From contig CAZFWC010000001.1 in NCBI GenBank assembly GCA_964522515.1, positions 26,835 to 90,834 on the forward strand: a DNA stretch of 64,000 bases, given 5' to 3'. A model generated the notes under the pieces. It saw only the letters and a program-made list of their open reading frames with translations, was not told the origin of the DNA and did not search any database. Source of the DNA: CAYNCE01 sp964522515. Lineage in GTDB: Bacteria > Patescibacteriota > Patescibacteriia > UBA2196. Both the position numbers and the translations under genes were made by a program. This document shows, in pieces, positions 49,177 through 56,487 of this stretch (its first letter is position 1; every line of letters begins with the position of its first letter).

Positions 49177-49986
49177 TTAATAAGACACAACTCTAACTCC
49201 TAAAACCCCTCCCCCTGGATTTCCAATTTTACTAAAAGCTGTTTTTGTTAAATCAACAATTCTGTTATCAACAAAAGGTCCTGTGGAAACTACTTTAACT
49301 TTAACACATTTTTGCAAATTATCTAAACGACAAACTTTAATAAAAGTTCCAATTTTGTAATTGTTTGACGCGCAGTTGTAAGCAGAACTTGGAGTTAACG
49401 CGTCTCCGTACCAACTTGCCCAAGCTTCAAATTCATTTGGAATTTCAAAAACAGCTAAAATCGCGTAAGGCAAATGAATCACAGCGCGAGTTAAATTATT
49501 TTCTAAATCATTTGTGCCAGGCAAAGGTTTCCATTTTTTTGATCCTCCGTCCCAAAAAAACATTTGTTTGCGAAGCATTTTTGTATTTTTAAATTCATCT
49601 TTTAATTCAGGATTTTTAATTGCCACAAAAAGTGGTTTGTTTAAAACACCAATTCTTGGATCTCCTAAAAAATCAAATTCCCAAGCAGATGAAACTCGTT
49701 TGTAATTTAACTCGTTTCCGAATTTGTCAACCACTGGTCCAACAGGCGCCCAGCTTTCATTTAATTCTCGTAAAACCGCAGTGGCAGACTGTGAAATTGC
49801 TTTGTCCACTACACCTAATTTAAATTCGTTGTCTCCTGCAACAACTGTGTAGCCTTTTAAAATTGTTGCTTCATCAATAAATAATTTCCACTCTCTTTTT
49901 GTCCAAGGTTCTGTTTGAGCCTCTACAAAATTAAAAGTTAAAAAAGTTAAAATTAATAAAATTAGTAGTAAAATTTTTCTTGACAT
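49177..49986 (-). CDS. Secreted RlpA-like protein with C-terminal double-psi beta-barrel
   Basis: 269 residues with a signal peptide (about 1-23, FNFVEAQ). The C-terminal 90 residues are the double-psi beta-barrel of RlpA-like lytic transglycosylases (ASWYGDALTPSSAYNCASNN; IGTFIKVCR; STGPFVDNRIVDLTKTAFSKIG). The N-terminal domain is beta-rich and unrecognised. It probably binds or cleaves peptidoglycan. Confidence 0.8.
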   Translation of the reverse strand: MSRKILLLILLILTFLTFNFVEAQTEPWTKREWKLFIDEATILKGYTVVAGDNEFKLGVVDKAISQSATAVLRELNESWAPVGPVVDKFGNELNYKRVSSAWEFDFLGDPRIGVLNKPLFVAIKNPELKDEFKNTKMLRKQMFFWDGGSKKWKPLPGTNDLENNLTRAVIHLPYAILAVFEIPNEFEAWASWYGDALTPSSAYNCASNNYKIGTFIKVCRLDNLQKCVKVKVVSTGPFVDNRIVDLTKTAFSKIGNPGGGVLGVRVVSY

Positions 49987-50029
49987 AAAATTAGTTGTTA
50001 TTTGATAATTGATATTTTTTATATTAAAA

Positions 50030-50527
50030 TTAATTTACTTCCCCAATATTTTCTGCAATGATTTCTAAAGCTGCATTATGGAGTTTATTTCCAGAATTAT
50101 TAGCACATAAATTTTTTAAAACAATAATTTTAAAACCCCGATCAAACGCATCGCGTGCAAAAGTCAAAACACAATTTTCAGTCTGGATTCCTCCTAAATA
50201 AATATCTGTAATTTTGTTTTCCTTTAAAATATTAAAAATTTTGTTATCAACAAAACTGCTGTAAGTATTTTTTACAAAAAGATTGTTTTGATTAATAAAT
50301 TTTTTTATTTCATCAACTAAATCATATTCTGCTCGTTTCATAAAACTATGATAATTTAAATTTTTAACAAAATAACTGTCGGGTTTGTTTTTAAATTGAG
50401 TAAATAAAATAAGATCAAATTTATTTTTGTTTCTTTGAATAAAATTCTTAGTTCTTGCTGGCAGATGTTTTGTTCTCTTATCTATAAAACCTTTTTGCAA
50501 GTCAATAATTATTAAAGCTTTTTTCAT
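50030..50527 (-). CDS. Isochorismatase/nicotinamidase-like cysteine hydrolase
   Basis: 165 residues. The catalytic triad is visible: Asp9 (IIIDLQKGF), Lys (VKNTYSSF, about residue 89) and Cys (GGIQTENCVLTFARDAFDRG, about 119). Family members hydrolyse nicotinamide, isochorismate or related amides; the exact substrate is not determinable. Confidence 0.82.
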   Translation of the reverse strand: MKKALIIIDLQKGFIDKRTKHLPARTKNFIQRNKNKFDLILFTQFKNKPDSYFVKNLNYHSFMKRAEYDLVDEIKKFINQNNLFVKNTYSSFVDNKIFNILKENKITDIYLGGIQTENCVLTFARDAFDRGFKIIVLKNLCANNSGNKLHNAALEIIAENIGEVN

Positions 50528-50568
50528 ATTTTTATTTTTCTAATTTTTATATTAAAATTAATTTAGTT

Positions 50569-50639
50569 GCGGGTGTAGTTCAGTGGCAGAACATGAGCTT
50601 CCCAAGCTTAAGACGGCAGTTCGATTCTGCTCACCCGCT
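50569..50639 (+). tRNA. tRNA-Gly(CCC)
   Basis: Acceptor GCGGGTG/CACCCGC, anticodon loop TTCCCAA, T-loop TTCGATT; CCA is not encoded (CTTTTT follows). A TAAAAT 10 bases upstream may be its -10. Confidence 0.92.
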
Positions 50640-50667
50640 TTTTGGCCGAAGTAGCTCAGTTGGTAGA

Positions 50668-50777
50668 CCTGCCCGCCCTAGCCTGAGCCCTTTTAGCTCA
50701 ATTGGTAGAGCAACGGTATCGTAAACCGTAGGTTGTCAGTTCGAATCTGACAAAGGGCTAAGGCGATGGCAGGCGGG
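50668..50777. mobile_element. R1-like insert carrying an intact tRNA-Thr(CGT)
   Basis: Ends are CCTGCCCGCCCTAGCCTG and GGCGATGGCAGGCGGG, partial inverted repeats (CCTGCC/GGCAGG; CCCGCC/GGCGGG) like R1 arms. They flank the complete tRNA at 50687-50759. Removing exactly this segment restores a full tRNA. Confidence 0.75.
50687..50759 (+). tRNA. tRNA-Thr(CGT), nested in another tRNA-Thr gene
   Basis: Acceptor GCCCTTT/AAAGGGC, D-arm GCTCAATTGGTAGAGC, anticodon stem ACGGT/ACCGT with loop ATCGTAA, T-arm GTCAG TTCGAAT CTGAC. It is structurally complete (73 bases) and has the same anticodon as the interrupted host gene. Confidence 0.93.
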
Positions 50778-50891
50778 GCAGTGCTTTCGTAAAGCAAAGG
50801 TCGTGAGTTCAATTCTCGCCTTCGGCTTTTTAAACTTTAATGCTTTTAAATAAAAATTTTAATCTAAAATTTTTTATTTAAAAGAACTAGA

Positions 50892-50943
50892 AGCCCGCCA
50901 GCCGAAGCAATAAAGGGTTGTTAAAGGCGAAGGCGGGTGAGCG
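50892..50943. repeat. R1 half-element beyond the FtsB-like gene
   Basis: GCCCGCCAGCCGAAGCAATA...GGCGAAGGCGGGTGAGCG, abutting the stop codon at 50945. Confidence 0.75.
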
Positions 50944-50944
50944 A

Positions 50945-51310
50945 TTACTGAAAAAAATATTCAAACCACAATTCTGGCATTGATTTGTTTTTTTGTGTTT
51001 TTGTATTTTCTTGTTTTTGTTCTGGAATAATTACAAGTTTTTCTCCGGGCTTTGCTAAACCTAATTTTTCCCTAGCTTGTTTTTCCACAAATTCTGTTTC
51101 AGAAAAAAAATCAATTAATTGACTTAATTCTTGATTTTGTTTTTCTAAAACAAAAATTTCATTTTCAAGTTCAAATGCTTTTTCTGTATTATTTTTTTGT
51201 TGATTTAAATTTTTAACAATAACACTAGCTAATAAAATAAAAATAATTAACAAACAAAAAATAGCTAATTTAGAAGATAATATTTTTTTAGCAGTATAAT
51301 TCTGTTTCAT
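50945..51310 (-). CDS. FtsB/DivIC-like septum formation initiator
   Basis: 121 residues: a cytoplasmic N-terminus, one membrane helix (about 15-34) and an extracytoplasmic coiled coil (FELENEIFVLEKQNQELSQL) followed by FVEKQAREKLGLAKPGE, the family signature. The tail contains QENTKTQKNKS, a translated TTTTTGTGTTTTTG-type repeat. It acts in divisome assembly. Confidence 0.85.
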   Translation of the reverse strand: MKQNYTAKKILSSKLAIFCLLIIFILLASVIVKNLNQQKNNTEKAFELENEIFVLEKQNQELSQLIDFFSETEFVEKQAREKLGLAKPGEKLVIIPEQKQENTKTQKNKSMPELWFEYFFQ

Positions 51311-51602
51311 ATTTTAATTATATCACAAAAACACCAAAACATAAATTACTATTTTACTTTTTACATTTTATTTTAGCCCCCTTTAAGGGGGCTTCTGTTT
51401 GTTTTAACCTGACCCTTTAGGGTTAGGGGTTTAGAAAAAAAATTTTCTTTTTCAGCCTAGCCCTAAAAGGGCAAGGTTAATTTCTCAAGCCCTCTGAAGA
51501 GGGCTAATTTATTTTCAAAATTATTTTATTTATTAACCACCCCACAGCCCCTCCCTGCCTACCGGACAGGCAGGCTTGAAAATGAGGGGAGAAAATTTAA
51601 TT
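51311..51602. repeat. Gap filled with stacked hairpins, including an R8 element
   Basis: AGCCCCCTTTAAGGGGGCT (51374-51392), CCTGACCCTTTAGGGTTAGG, CTAGCCCTAAAAGGGCAAGG and AGCCCTCTGAAGAGGGCT, then R8 (AACCACCCCACAGCCCCTCC...GAGGGGAG) with a CTGCCTACCGGACAGGCAGG hairpin. R8 abuts the stop of the gene at 51603; its relative at 62290-62334 abuts the prfB stop. No gene is seen. Confidence 0.75.
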
Positions 51603-53345
51603 CTAACCTAATTTTTTCACAAACTGCCTAGCTTGTTTTTTATTTTTAATTTTATTTACTAATTGTTTTTCTCTAATTTTATTTTTAATTTCTCCTATTT
51701 TTTTTCCAGGTTTTATTTTTAAAATCTGCATTATTTCATTTCCATTTAAAAAAGGAGCTGGCAAATTTTGCTTTTCTTTTTTCTCTTTTACTAATTTTTT
51801 CATTTTTTTAATTCTTGTAAGTAAAGCTAAAATTAAATCCACGCTTACTGGACCTGTTTTTGTGATTGTTGCCAAAGAATCAAGATAAGTTAATTTAATT
51901 AAATTTTTTCCAGGATATTTATCTGAAAAAAAATATTTTTCAATTGTAGTTGATTTTAATTTTGATGGGTGTCCGTGAATTAAAATCATATGTTTTTTAA
52001 CAAGCCAAGAAATATTATCGCAACTAATTCCTAAATTTGGTGGTGAAGATAAAACTAATCGTTGACAAATTTTTTGAGTTAATTTTCCACCAACATTATC
52101 GTGGTTGCTAAAACGAATTCTGTCTGTTCCATCTTTTTCTGGAGTTTGGATTGTTGCTGGTTTCCCAATGTCGTGAAATAAAACACCTAAAATTAATTCT
52201 AATTTATTTTTATTTGTATTCATGTTTTTGTGTTGTACTGTTGTCGTATTTATTATTTTATCTAGTTCTTTTTCAAATTTTTTAAATTCAGGACTGTTTA
52301 TTTTTTGTAAAGCTAAAATTGTGTGCTTCCAAACATCGCCTTCAGTGTGAAAATTTTTCGGTTGTTCGCATTTTTTCATTTTTAAAATTTCAGGCATTAA
52401 AATTTTAAACAAACCTAACTGGTCGTATAATTTTATAGCTTTTAAATGATTTTCTGAAAATGCTTTTAATATTTCTTTTGCAACAACTTCGCGCGGAGCA
52501 ACAAAATCAGTAATTTTTTTAAATCCACCTCTAACTTTAACTTCACGAGTTTGCAAAAAATCATTTAAACGAGGCGCTAATTTTTTAAGCGCAATTTTAG
52601 TTTTGTTTTCAATTTTAAAATCAAGCTGACAAGCAAATCTAACTGCTCGCAAAATTCTTGTGTAATCTTCTTGCAATCTTTCTTCTGGTTTTCCAACGCA
52701 TTTAATAATTTTTTTATTAATATCACTAACACCATCAAAAGGGTCAATAATTTGGAACTTGCCACAATTTTTTTTATGTTTTAAAACACAAGAGCCTGTC
52801 CGCCATAGTCCAGTAGGGGCGTTAGTGGCGAAGGCGGGAAGGCGTAACGCAACCGCGTTTATTGTAAAATCTCTGCGCAATAAATCTTTTTTAATGTTTA
52901 AATCTTTGTTAAATTTAATTTTGAAATCTTTGTAACCACCTTGACTTGTTGACATTTCACTACGCGGTAAAGCAATATCAAGTGGTTCAAAATTTGGGTC
53001 TTTTATTTTTTTTTCAGGTTTAAATTTTAACACACCAAAATTTTTTCCTAATTCTTCAACCCAACCTAATTTATTTAAAAAAAAATGTAAATTTTTAAAC
53101 GAAATATTTCTAACCACGAAATCTAGATCTTTAATTTTATTTTTATCCTTGCCCGCCGTAGTCCAGTAGGATTTTTTAGGGGCGAAGGCGGGTAAAATAG
53201 AATCACGCACTGCCCCGCCAACTAAATAAATTTCAGCTTTAGAAAATTCTTTTTGCAATTTTTTAGCCCAATCTAAAACACCTTGTTTTTTTAAATCAAT
53301 CAAAAGCGTTTTTAAATTATTATTTATTCTTTTATTATTTTGCAT
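51603..53345 (-). CDS. CCA-adding enzyme/poly(A) polymerase family with HD domain and two repeat inserts
   Basis: 580 residues. The nucleotidyltransferase head has YLVGGAVRDSIL and the catalytic DLD in KDLDFVVRN. RRDFTINA, DPFDGVSDI and RILRAVRFACQLDF are the family motifs, and an HD domain (LFHDIGKP) follows in the second half. Two R1 fragments are translated: residues about 50-66 (PAFAPKKSYWTTAGK), directly before the catalytic strand, and about 168-188 (LPAFATNAPTGLWRTGSCVL). Several tRNAs here lack an encoded CCA, so the activity is needed. HD-containing members may also repair 2',3'-cyclic ends. Confidence 0.9.
   Translation of the reverse strand: MQNNKRINNNLKTLLIDLKKQGVLDWAKKLQKEFSKAEIYLVGGAVRDSILPAFAPKKSYWTTAGKDKNKIKDLDFVVRNISFKNLHFFLNKLGWVEELGKNFGVLKFKPEKKIKDPNFEPLDIALPRSEMSTSQGGYKDFKIKFNKDLNIKKDLLRRDFTINAVALRLPAFATNAPTGLWRTGSCVLKHKKNCGKFQIIDPFDGVSDINKKIIKCVGKPEERLQEDYTRILRAVRFACQLDFKIENKTKIALKKLAPRLNDFLQTREVKVRGGFKKITDFVAPREVVAKEILKAFSENHLKAIKLYDQLGLFKILMPEILKMKKCEQPKNFHTEGDVWKHTILALQKINSPEFKKFEKELDKIINTTTVQHKNMNTNKNKLELILGVLFHDIGKPATIQTPEKDGTDRIRFSNHDNVGGKLTQKICQRLVLSSPPNLGISCDNISWLVKKHMILIHGHPSKLKSTTIEKYFFSDKYPGKNLIKLTYLDSLATITKTGPVSVDLILALLTRIKKMKKLVKEKKEKQNLPAPFLNGNEIMQILKIKPGKKIGEIKNKIREKQLVNKIKNKKQARQFVKKLG
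52785..52845. repeat. R1 fragment translated inside the CCA-adding enzyme gene, site 2
   Basis: GAGCCTGTCCGCCATAGTCC, then AGTGGCGAAGGCGGGAAGGCG: the right arm of R1, in frame. Confidence 0.85.
53149..53194. repeat. R1 fragment translated inside the CCA-adding enzyme gene, site 1
   Basis: CTTGCCCGCCGTAGTCCAGT then TTTTTTAGGGGCGAAGGCGG, in frame, encoding PAFAPKKSYWTTAGK. Confidence 0.85.
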
Positions 53346-53451
53346 AATTTTATTTTGTGAGATGTTGTTTTTAAAAAAAACAATTTCACAAGATTAATTT
53401 TAGCTTAAAAAAAAAAGTTTAACAAGAAAAAGTTGATTTAATTTGAAAAAT

Positions 53452-53480
53452 TTGATATATTTTAAAGAGTAGTTTATAAT
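53452..53480 (+). promoter_or_regulatory. Promoter of the tRNA-Ile/tRNA-Phe/rpsT unit
   Basis: TTGATA (53452-53457), 17 bases, TATAAT (53475-53480). The -10 ends only two bases before the tRNA 5' end, so transcription must start very close to, or the real promoter lies upstream of, the mature end. Confidence 0.55.
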
Positions 53481-53482
53481 AC

Positions 53483-53559
53483 GGGCATGTAGCTCAGCTG
53501 GTAAGAGCGCCACCCTTATAAGGTGGAGGTCCTGGGTTCAAGTCCCAGCGTGCCCACCA
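53483..53559 (+). tRNA. tRNA-Ile(TAT)
   Basis: Acceptor GGGCATG/CGTGCCC, anticodon stem CCACC/GGTGG with loop CTTATAA, T-loop TTCAAGT, encoded CCA. A TAT anticodon reads ATA directly, in place of the usual bacterial CAT anticodon modified to lysidine. Confidence 0.93.
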
Positions 53560-53590
53560 TTCTTCGCTAATCAAAAAATAAATTTAATCT

Positions 53591-53665
53591 GCCGCGGTAG
53601 CTCAGTGGTAGAGCACAGGACTGAAAATCCTGGTGTCGGCAGTTCGATCCTGCCCCGCGGCACCA
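53591..53665 (+). tRNA. tRNA-Phe(GAA)
   Basis: Acceptor GCCGCGG/CCGCGGC, anticodon loop CTGAAAA, T-loop TTCGATC, encoded CCA. It is 31 bases after tRNA-Ile, probably the same transcript. Confidence 0.95.
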
Positions 53666-53675
53666 AAAAAAATTA

Positions 53676-53770
53676 ATTTCCAATTTCCAAGAAACAATTT
53701 CCAAATAAATTCCAAATCTCAAATTTTAATTATAAATTTTTGGAAATTGGAGCTTGTATCTTGTATCTTC
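53676..53770. repeat. R5 palindrome, copy 3, before rpsT
   Basis: AATTTCCAATTTCCAAGAAA and TTGGAAATTGGAGCTTGTATC are inverted arms; it reaches to within 8 bases of the rpsT start. Confidence 0.78.
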
Positions 53771-53777
53771 TCTAAAT

Positions 53778-54044
53778 ATGCCTCAAACTAAATCTGCAAA
53801 AAAAGCATTAAGACAAACCACAAAAAAAACTCAAAGAAATTTATTAGTTAAGAAAAATCTTAATTATCTTTTGCGTAATTTTAAAAAAGCTTTAGAAAAT
53901 GACAACAATACTAAAATTGAAGAATTTTCTAAAAAATTAATTAAAAGTTTAGACAAAGCTACGCAAAAAAATGTGATTCATAAAAATGCTTCTGCGCGTA
54001 AAAAATCTAGAATAATGAAAAAGGTTAATCAAAATAAAAAATAA
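53778..54044 (+). CDS. rpsT: Small-subunit ribosomal protein S20
   Basis: 88 residues from ATG 53778; in-frame codons upstream are repeat R5. PQTKSAKKALRQTTKKTQRN and HKNASARKKSRIMKKVNQ are the S20 signatures of a three-helix, lysine-rich protein that binds the 5' domain of 16S rRNA. Confidence 0.93.
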   Translation: MPQTKSAKKALRQTTKKTQRNLLVKKNLNYLLRNFKKALENDNNTKIEEFSKKLIKSLDKATQKNVIHKNASARKKSRIMKKVNQNKK

Positions 54045-54081
54045 TTTTAGTTTATTTAAATTTTAATTTTTATTTTAATTA

Positions 54082-54118
54082 AAAAATCCTCTCACAATAC
54101 TGTGAGAGGATTTTTTTA
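54082..54118 (+). terminator. rpsT terminator
   Basis: AAATCCTCTCACA/TGTGAGAGGATTT, a perfect 13-bp stem, then TTTTT. Confidence 0.92.
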
Positions 54119-54183
54119 ATAATTCTTTTTTTAAATTTACTAAATTTTTAATTTTAATAAATTTAAGAAAAGAAAGGAACTGG

Positions 54184-54513
54184 CTATGTTTGAATTTCTC
54201 TGTTCCTCATTTCGGGTATGGTAATATTTTTAATCTCGGTTACCATTGTCCGAGTGTAAATGTGAAAGGGTAAGAAATGCCCTGGTCTTTTTGGCGGGGA
54301 CCAACCGGGTTCTAAGATACCAACTGTAATTTTTTCATTAGTCACTTTAAATTTTTTTGGGCAGAAGCCCATGTTGCTCAATAGAGAAATAAAAATATTT
54401 CTCTCCACTGGTAAACTCCAGCCACACAAGATGAAAAAAGACAGCAACGACACCCATTCTTGTGCTTTAATAGGTAGATTATTTATACTCAACGCCCTAT
54501 CACCCGAGTTAGC
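54184..54513 (-). pseudogene. Possible gene remnant, unknown
   Basis: An open frame of about 100 codons with only TTG/GTG-type starts (for example TTG 54492): INNLPIKAQEWVSLLSFFIL, ILEPGWSPPKRPGHFLPFHI. Its composition differs from the local AT-rich background, and an opposite-strand frame of similar length (54371-54637) looks no better. No Shine-Dalgarno or family was recognised. It may be a decayed gene or spurious. Confidence 0.3.
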
Positions 54514-54639
54514 TTCTACATCTCACTCAATTCCCAATCCTCAACAGCTTTTTTATTTTTGTTTTGAAACACTGTATTTGCTCCGCACCACTATTTTTAT
54601 ATTCATGGACAAATTAAGGGAGCGTTACAGCATTTGAAC

Positions 54640-55317
54640 CTACACCTCATAAATTTTATGAATTTTACCTCTTGCTCTTGGATGCTCAATATAACACCAA
54701 CAATTTTTTCCCTCAAATTGGATGTAATCTCGAACAAATGTCACTGCCTTCATCCCCTGCAGTGATTCTTGTTCATTAATATCTATCTCAACCTTTTCGA
54801 CAGTTAGATTTTGAGGTTTTGAGTCAAGGTAGTATCCAAACTCAGTATGTATCGCAGCACCATTTTTTGTAAAAGAACCGCCACCAAGAGGTACCATATT
54901 CTTAAAACTGAAACTATTAGGATGATTGGTTTCATATGGCATGACCAAAGTTATTTCTTTAAATTTTTTGGCCATAATGTGCCACGAGTCTGAACTCATC
55001 CATCTAATTTCCTCTCGCAGGAATTCGACAACAGTTATTCTGTTACCTTTGTTTTCTTCCCACACCTTTTTTGCTTCTTTACTCATATAAACAACAAAAG
55101 GATTTTGATATACCCTGCTTTCAGATTTTTTGTCTGAATTAAGGTAGTCGTTTGAATCCATCAACACAGGGTCAGGACTATAAATTATTATTTCATTCAT
55201 TTTGTCCTGTTTTTTTTCGTATTTTAAATCCGTTTTTAGGGAAGGATAATTTCCCCAAACTTTGTTGAATATTACATATTCTTTGATTTTTCCTGTTTCT
55301 TTTTTTAATTTTTCCAT
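54640..55317 (-). CDS. Protein of unknown function with structured 5' leader
   Basis: 225 residues from ATG 55317, which has GAGGAG 8 bases upstream; the frame extends to 55332 but that start overlaps the Shine-Dalgarno. It is soluble, with no membrane segment; mixed alpha/beta with recognisable stretches NEIIIYSPDPVLMDSNDYLN, VYMSKEAKKVWEENK and VPLGGGSFTKNGAAIHTEFG. I recognise no family. Its codon and base use is less AT-biased than the neighbours, suggesting transfer. Expression is likely controlled by the leader described at 55318-55413. Confidence 0.7.
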   Translation of the reverse strand: MEKLKKETGKIKEYVIFNKVWGNYPSLKTDLKYEKKQDKMNEIIIYSPDPVLMDSNDYLNSDKKSESRVYQNPFVVYMSKEAKKVWEENKGNRITVVEFLREEIRWMSSDSWHIMAKKFKEITLVMPYETNHPNSFSFKNMVPLGGGSFTKNGAAIHTEFGYYLDSKPQNLTVEKVEIDINEQESLQGMKAVTFVRDYIQFEGKNCWCYIEHPRARGKIHKIYEV

Positions 55318-55413
55318 TTCAAATCTCCTCAAAAAAGTTAATAAATTTAGTTAATTGGTTATCCAAATTCCTAAATTAGGAACTTAAAAAACCAATCAAC
55401 TATTTGGAGATTT
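55318..55413 (-). promoter_or_regulatory. Leader with potential Shine-Dalgarno-sequestering hairpin
   Basis: On the minus strand AAATCTCC (55413-55406) is the exact complement of GGAGATTT (55328-55321), which contains the Shine-Dalgarno of the gene at 54640. Between them TAGTTGATTGGTT pairs with AACCAATTAACTA (12 of 13 bp), enclosing TTCCTAATTTAGGAA. This resembles a translational on/off switch (thermometer- or riboswitch-like). Confidence 0.6.
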
Positions 55414-55467
55414 TTTGTTATATTGTTAAAGATCAATTTAAAATATTTTTATTTTTTAACTGTTTTT

Positions 55468-55496
55468 AGTATAACACACATAAAAATATTTGTCAA
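55468..55496 (-). promoter_or_regulatory. Promoter of the gene at 54640
   Basis: TTGACA (55496-55491), 17 bases, TATACT (55473-55468) on the minus strand, giving a leader of about 145 bases. Confidence 0.8.
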
Positions 55497-55625
55497 GTGT
55501 AAAAATAAAAATACTAATATTTACTCTAATATTAGCCAAAATATAATAAATTTAAAAATTAATTTTAATTATTATGTAAAAAAATATAAAAAATATTTTA
55601 GACTTATCCACAGGTAATAAAAAAA

Positions 55626-55713
55626 TGGTGTGAGCTAGAGTCCTGAGTAATCAGGATAAAATCTGACTTTCTCGGTTTAAAAGAGATTCTCTAGCCAACT
55701 GAGTTAAGCGCCC
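55626..55713 (-). pseudogene. Decayed copy of tRNA-Val
   Basis: GGGCGCTTAACTCAGTTGGC through ATCTCTTTTAAACCGAGAAA aligns with the intact tRNA-Val at 55980-56055. The D-loop has one extra base, the anticodon loop reads TTTAAAC, the D- and acceptor stems have mismatches, and the T-arm is replaced by ATCCTGATTACTCAGGACT. It still ends CACCA. Confidence 0.75.
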
Positions 55714-55720
55714 AATTTTT

Positions 55721-55969
55721 TTAATTTCCTAATTTTCCAACAGGTGAAAATATTGATAAAATAATTTCTTGCAACGCGCCAGTTATCCACATAATTGATA
55801 AAAACAGAATAATAATTCCAAAAAATTTATAAAACATTCTTGACCCGCCCCAAAGTCCAAGTTTATTTTCAAACCAATTAACACGACCAAAAACTTTCAG
55901 CATCCACTCTGATTTAATCGTGATAAAAATACCAGCTATAATTATTAAAATTGAAAGAAAATATTTCAT
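55721..55969 (-). CDS. Small two-helix membrane protein, duplicate A
   Basis: 82 residues: membrane helices at about 3-17 and 49-66, with IKSEWMLKVFGRVNWFENKL and GLWGGSRMFYKFFGI between. Differs from duplicate B (56093-56341) at about nine positions, nearly all in the second helix. Unknown function; similar short proteins are widespread in Patescibacteria. With the decayed tRNA it forms one half of a tandem duplication. Confidence 0.7.
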   Translation of the reverse strand: MKYFLSILIIIAGIFITIKSEWMLKVFGRVNWFENKLGLWGGSRMFYKFFGIIILFLSIMWITGALQEIILSIFSPVGKLGN

Positions 55970-55979
55970 AAATTTTTTA

Positions 55980-56055
55980 TGGTGGGCACTAGAGGACTTG
56001 AACCCCTGACCCTCTCGGTGTAAACGAGATGCTCTACCAACTGAGCTAAGTGCCC
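55980..56055 (-). tRNA. tRNA-Val(TAC)
   Basis: Acceptor GGGCACT/AGTGCCC, anticodon stem TCTCG/CGAGA with loop TTTACAC, T-loop TTCAAGT, encoded CCA. It lies between the two copies of the 82-residue membrane protein gene. Confidence 0.95.
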
Positions 56056-56092
56056 TTTTATAAAAAACACAAAAACATTAAAACACAAAAAT

Positions 56093-56341
56093 TTAATTTC
56101 CTAAACTTCCAACAGGAGAAAAAATTGATAAAAGTATTTCTTGCAATAAACCAGTCATCCACATCACAGACAAAAACACAACAATTATTCCAAAAAATTT
56201 ATAAAACATTCTTGACCCGCCCCAAAGTCCAAGTTTATTTTCAAACCAATTAACACGACCAAAAACTTTGAGCATCCACTCTGATTTAATCGTAATAAAA
56301 ACACCAGCTATAATTATTAAAATTGAAAGAAAATATTTCAT
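56093..56341 (-). CDS. Small two-helix membrane protein, duplicate B
   Basis: 82 residues, nearly identical to duplicate A (first 53 residues differ at one position, Ile/Val14). Because the tRNA-Val next to it is intact and that beside copy A is decayed, this unit is likely the one under selection. Confidence 0.7.
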   Translation of the reverse strand: MKYFLSILIIIAGVFITIKSEWMLKVFGRVNWFENKLGLWGGSRMFYKFFGIIVVFLSVMWMTGLLQEILLSIFSPVGSLGN

Positions 56342-56346
56342 TTTTT

Positions 56347-56432
56347 TAGGCCTGCCTAACCCGCCAGTAAACTTTGTCAGGCGGGTCCTGAACGACTTTT
56401 TAGTGTTGTTAGGAGTGAAGGATCTTGTAGCG
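56347..56432. repeat. Mosaic R1/R2 repeat upstream of duplicate B
   Basis: GCCTGCCTAACCCGCCAGTA with GTCAGGCGGGTCCTGAACGA, then TTAGGAGTGAAGGATC. Confidence 0.65.
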
Positions 56433-56487
56433 TAATTAATTTTTTAAAATTTTGCTTTTATTTTTTGGTTGTTGACTGCGCGAAGAA

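Larger units (their letters stand above)
50645..50827 (+). tRNA. tRNA-Thr(CGT) interrupted in the D-stem by a 110-bp insert
   Basis: The two parts, 50645-50667 and 50778-50827, join to a perfect 73-base tRNA: acceptor GCCGAAG/CTTCGGC, D-stem GCTC/GA+GC, anticodon loop TTCGTAA, T-loop TTCAATT. The insert (50668-50777) breaks the 3' strand of the D-stem. Either this copy is a pseudogene or the insert is removed; no known bacterial mechanism does this at such a position. Confidence 0.85.

Noticed and set aside
50668..50777. Group I intron in tRNA-Thr
   Set aside because: Such introns lie in the anticodon loop and are longer with conserved P/Q/R/S elements; this insert is in the D-stem and contains a tRNA.
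53475..53483. Leaderless tRNA transcription implying absence of RNase P
   Set aside because: Other tRNAs (for example tRNA-Gln after ftsX) are embedded in longer transcripts and need 5' processing.
54371..54637. Plus-strand frame of 88 codons opposite 54184-54513
   Set aside because: No Shine-Dalgarno, no domain-like pattern; probably a shadow frame.
55423..55617. Plus-strand frame of 64 codons
   Set aside because: AT-rich low-complexity sequence opposite a well-supported minus-strand promoter and leader.
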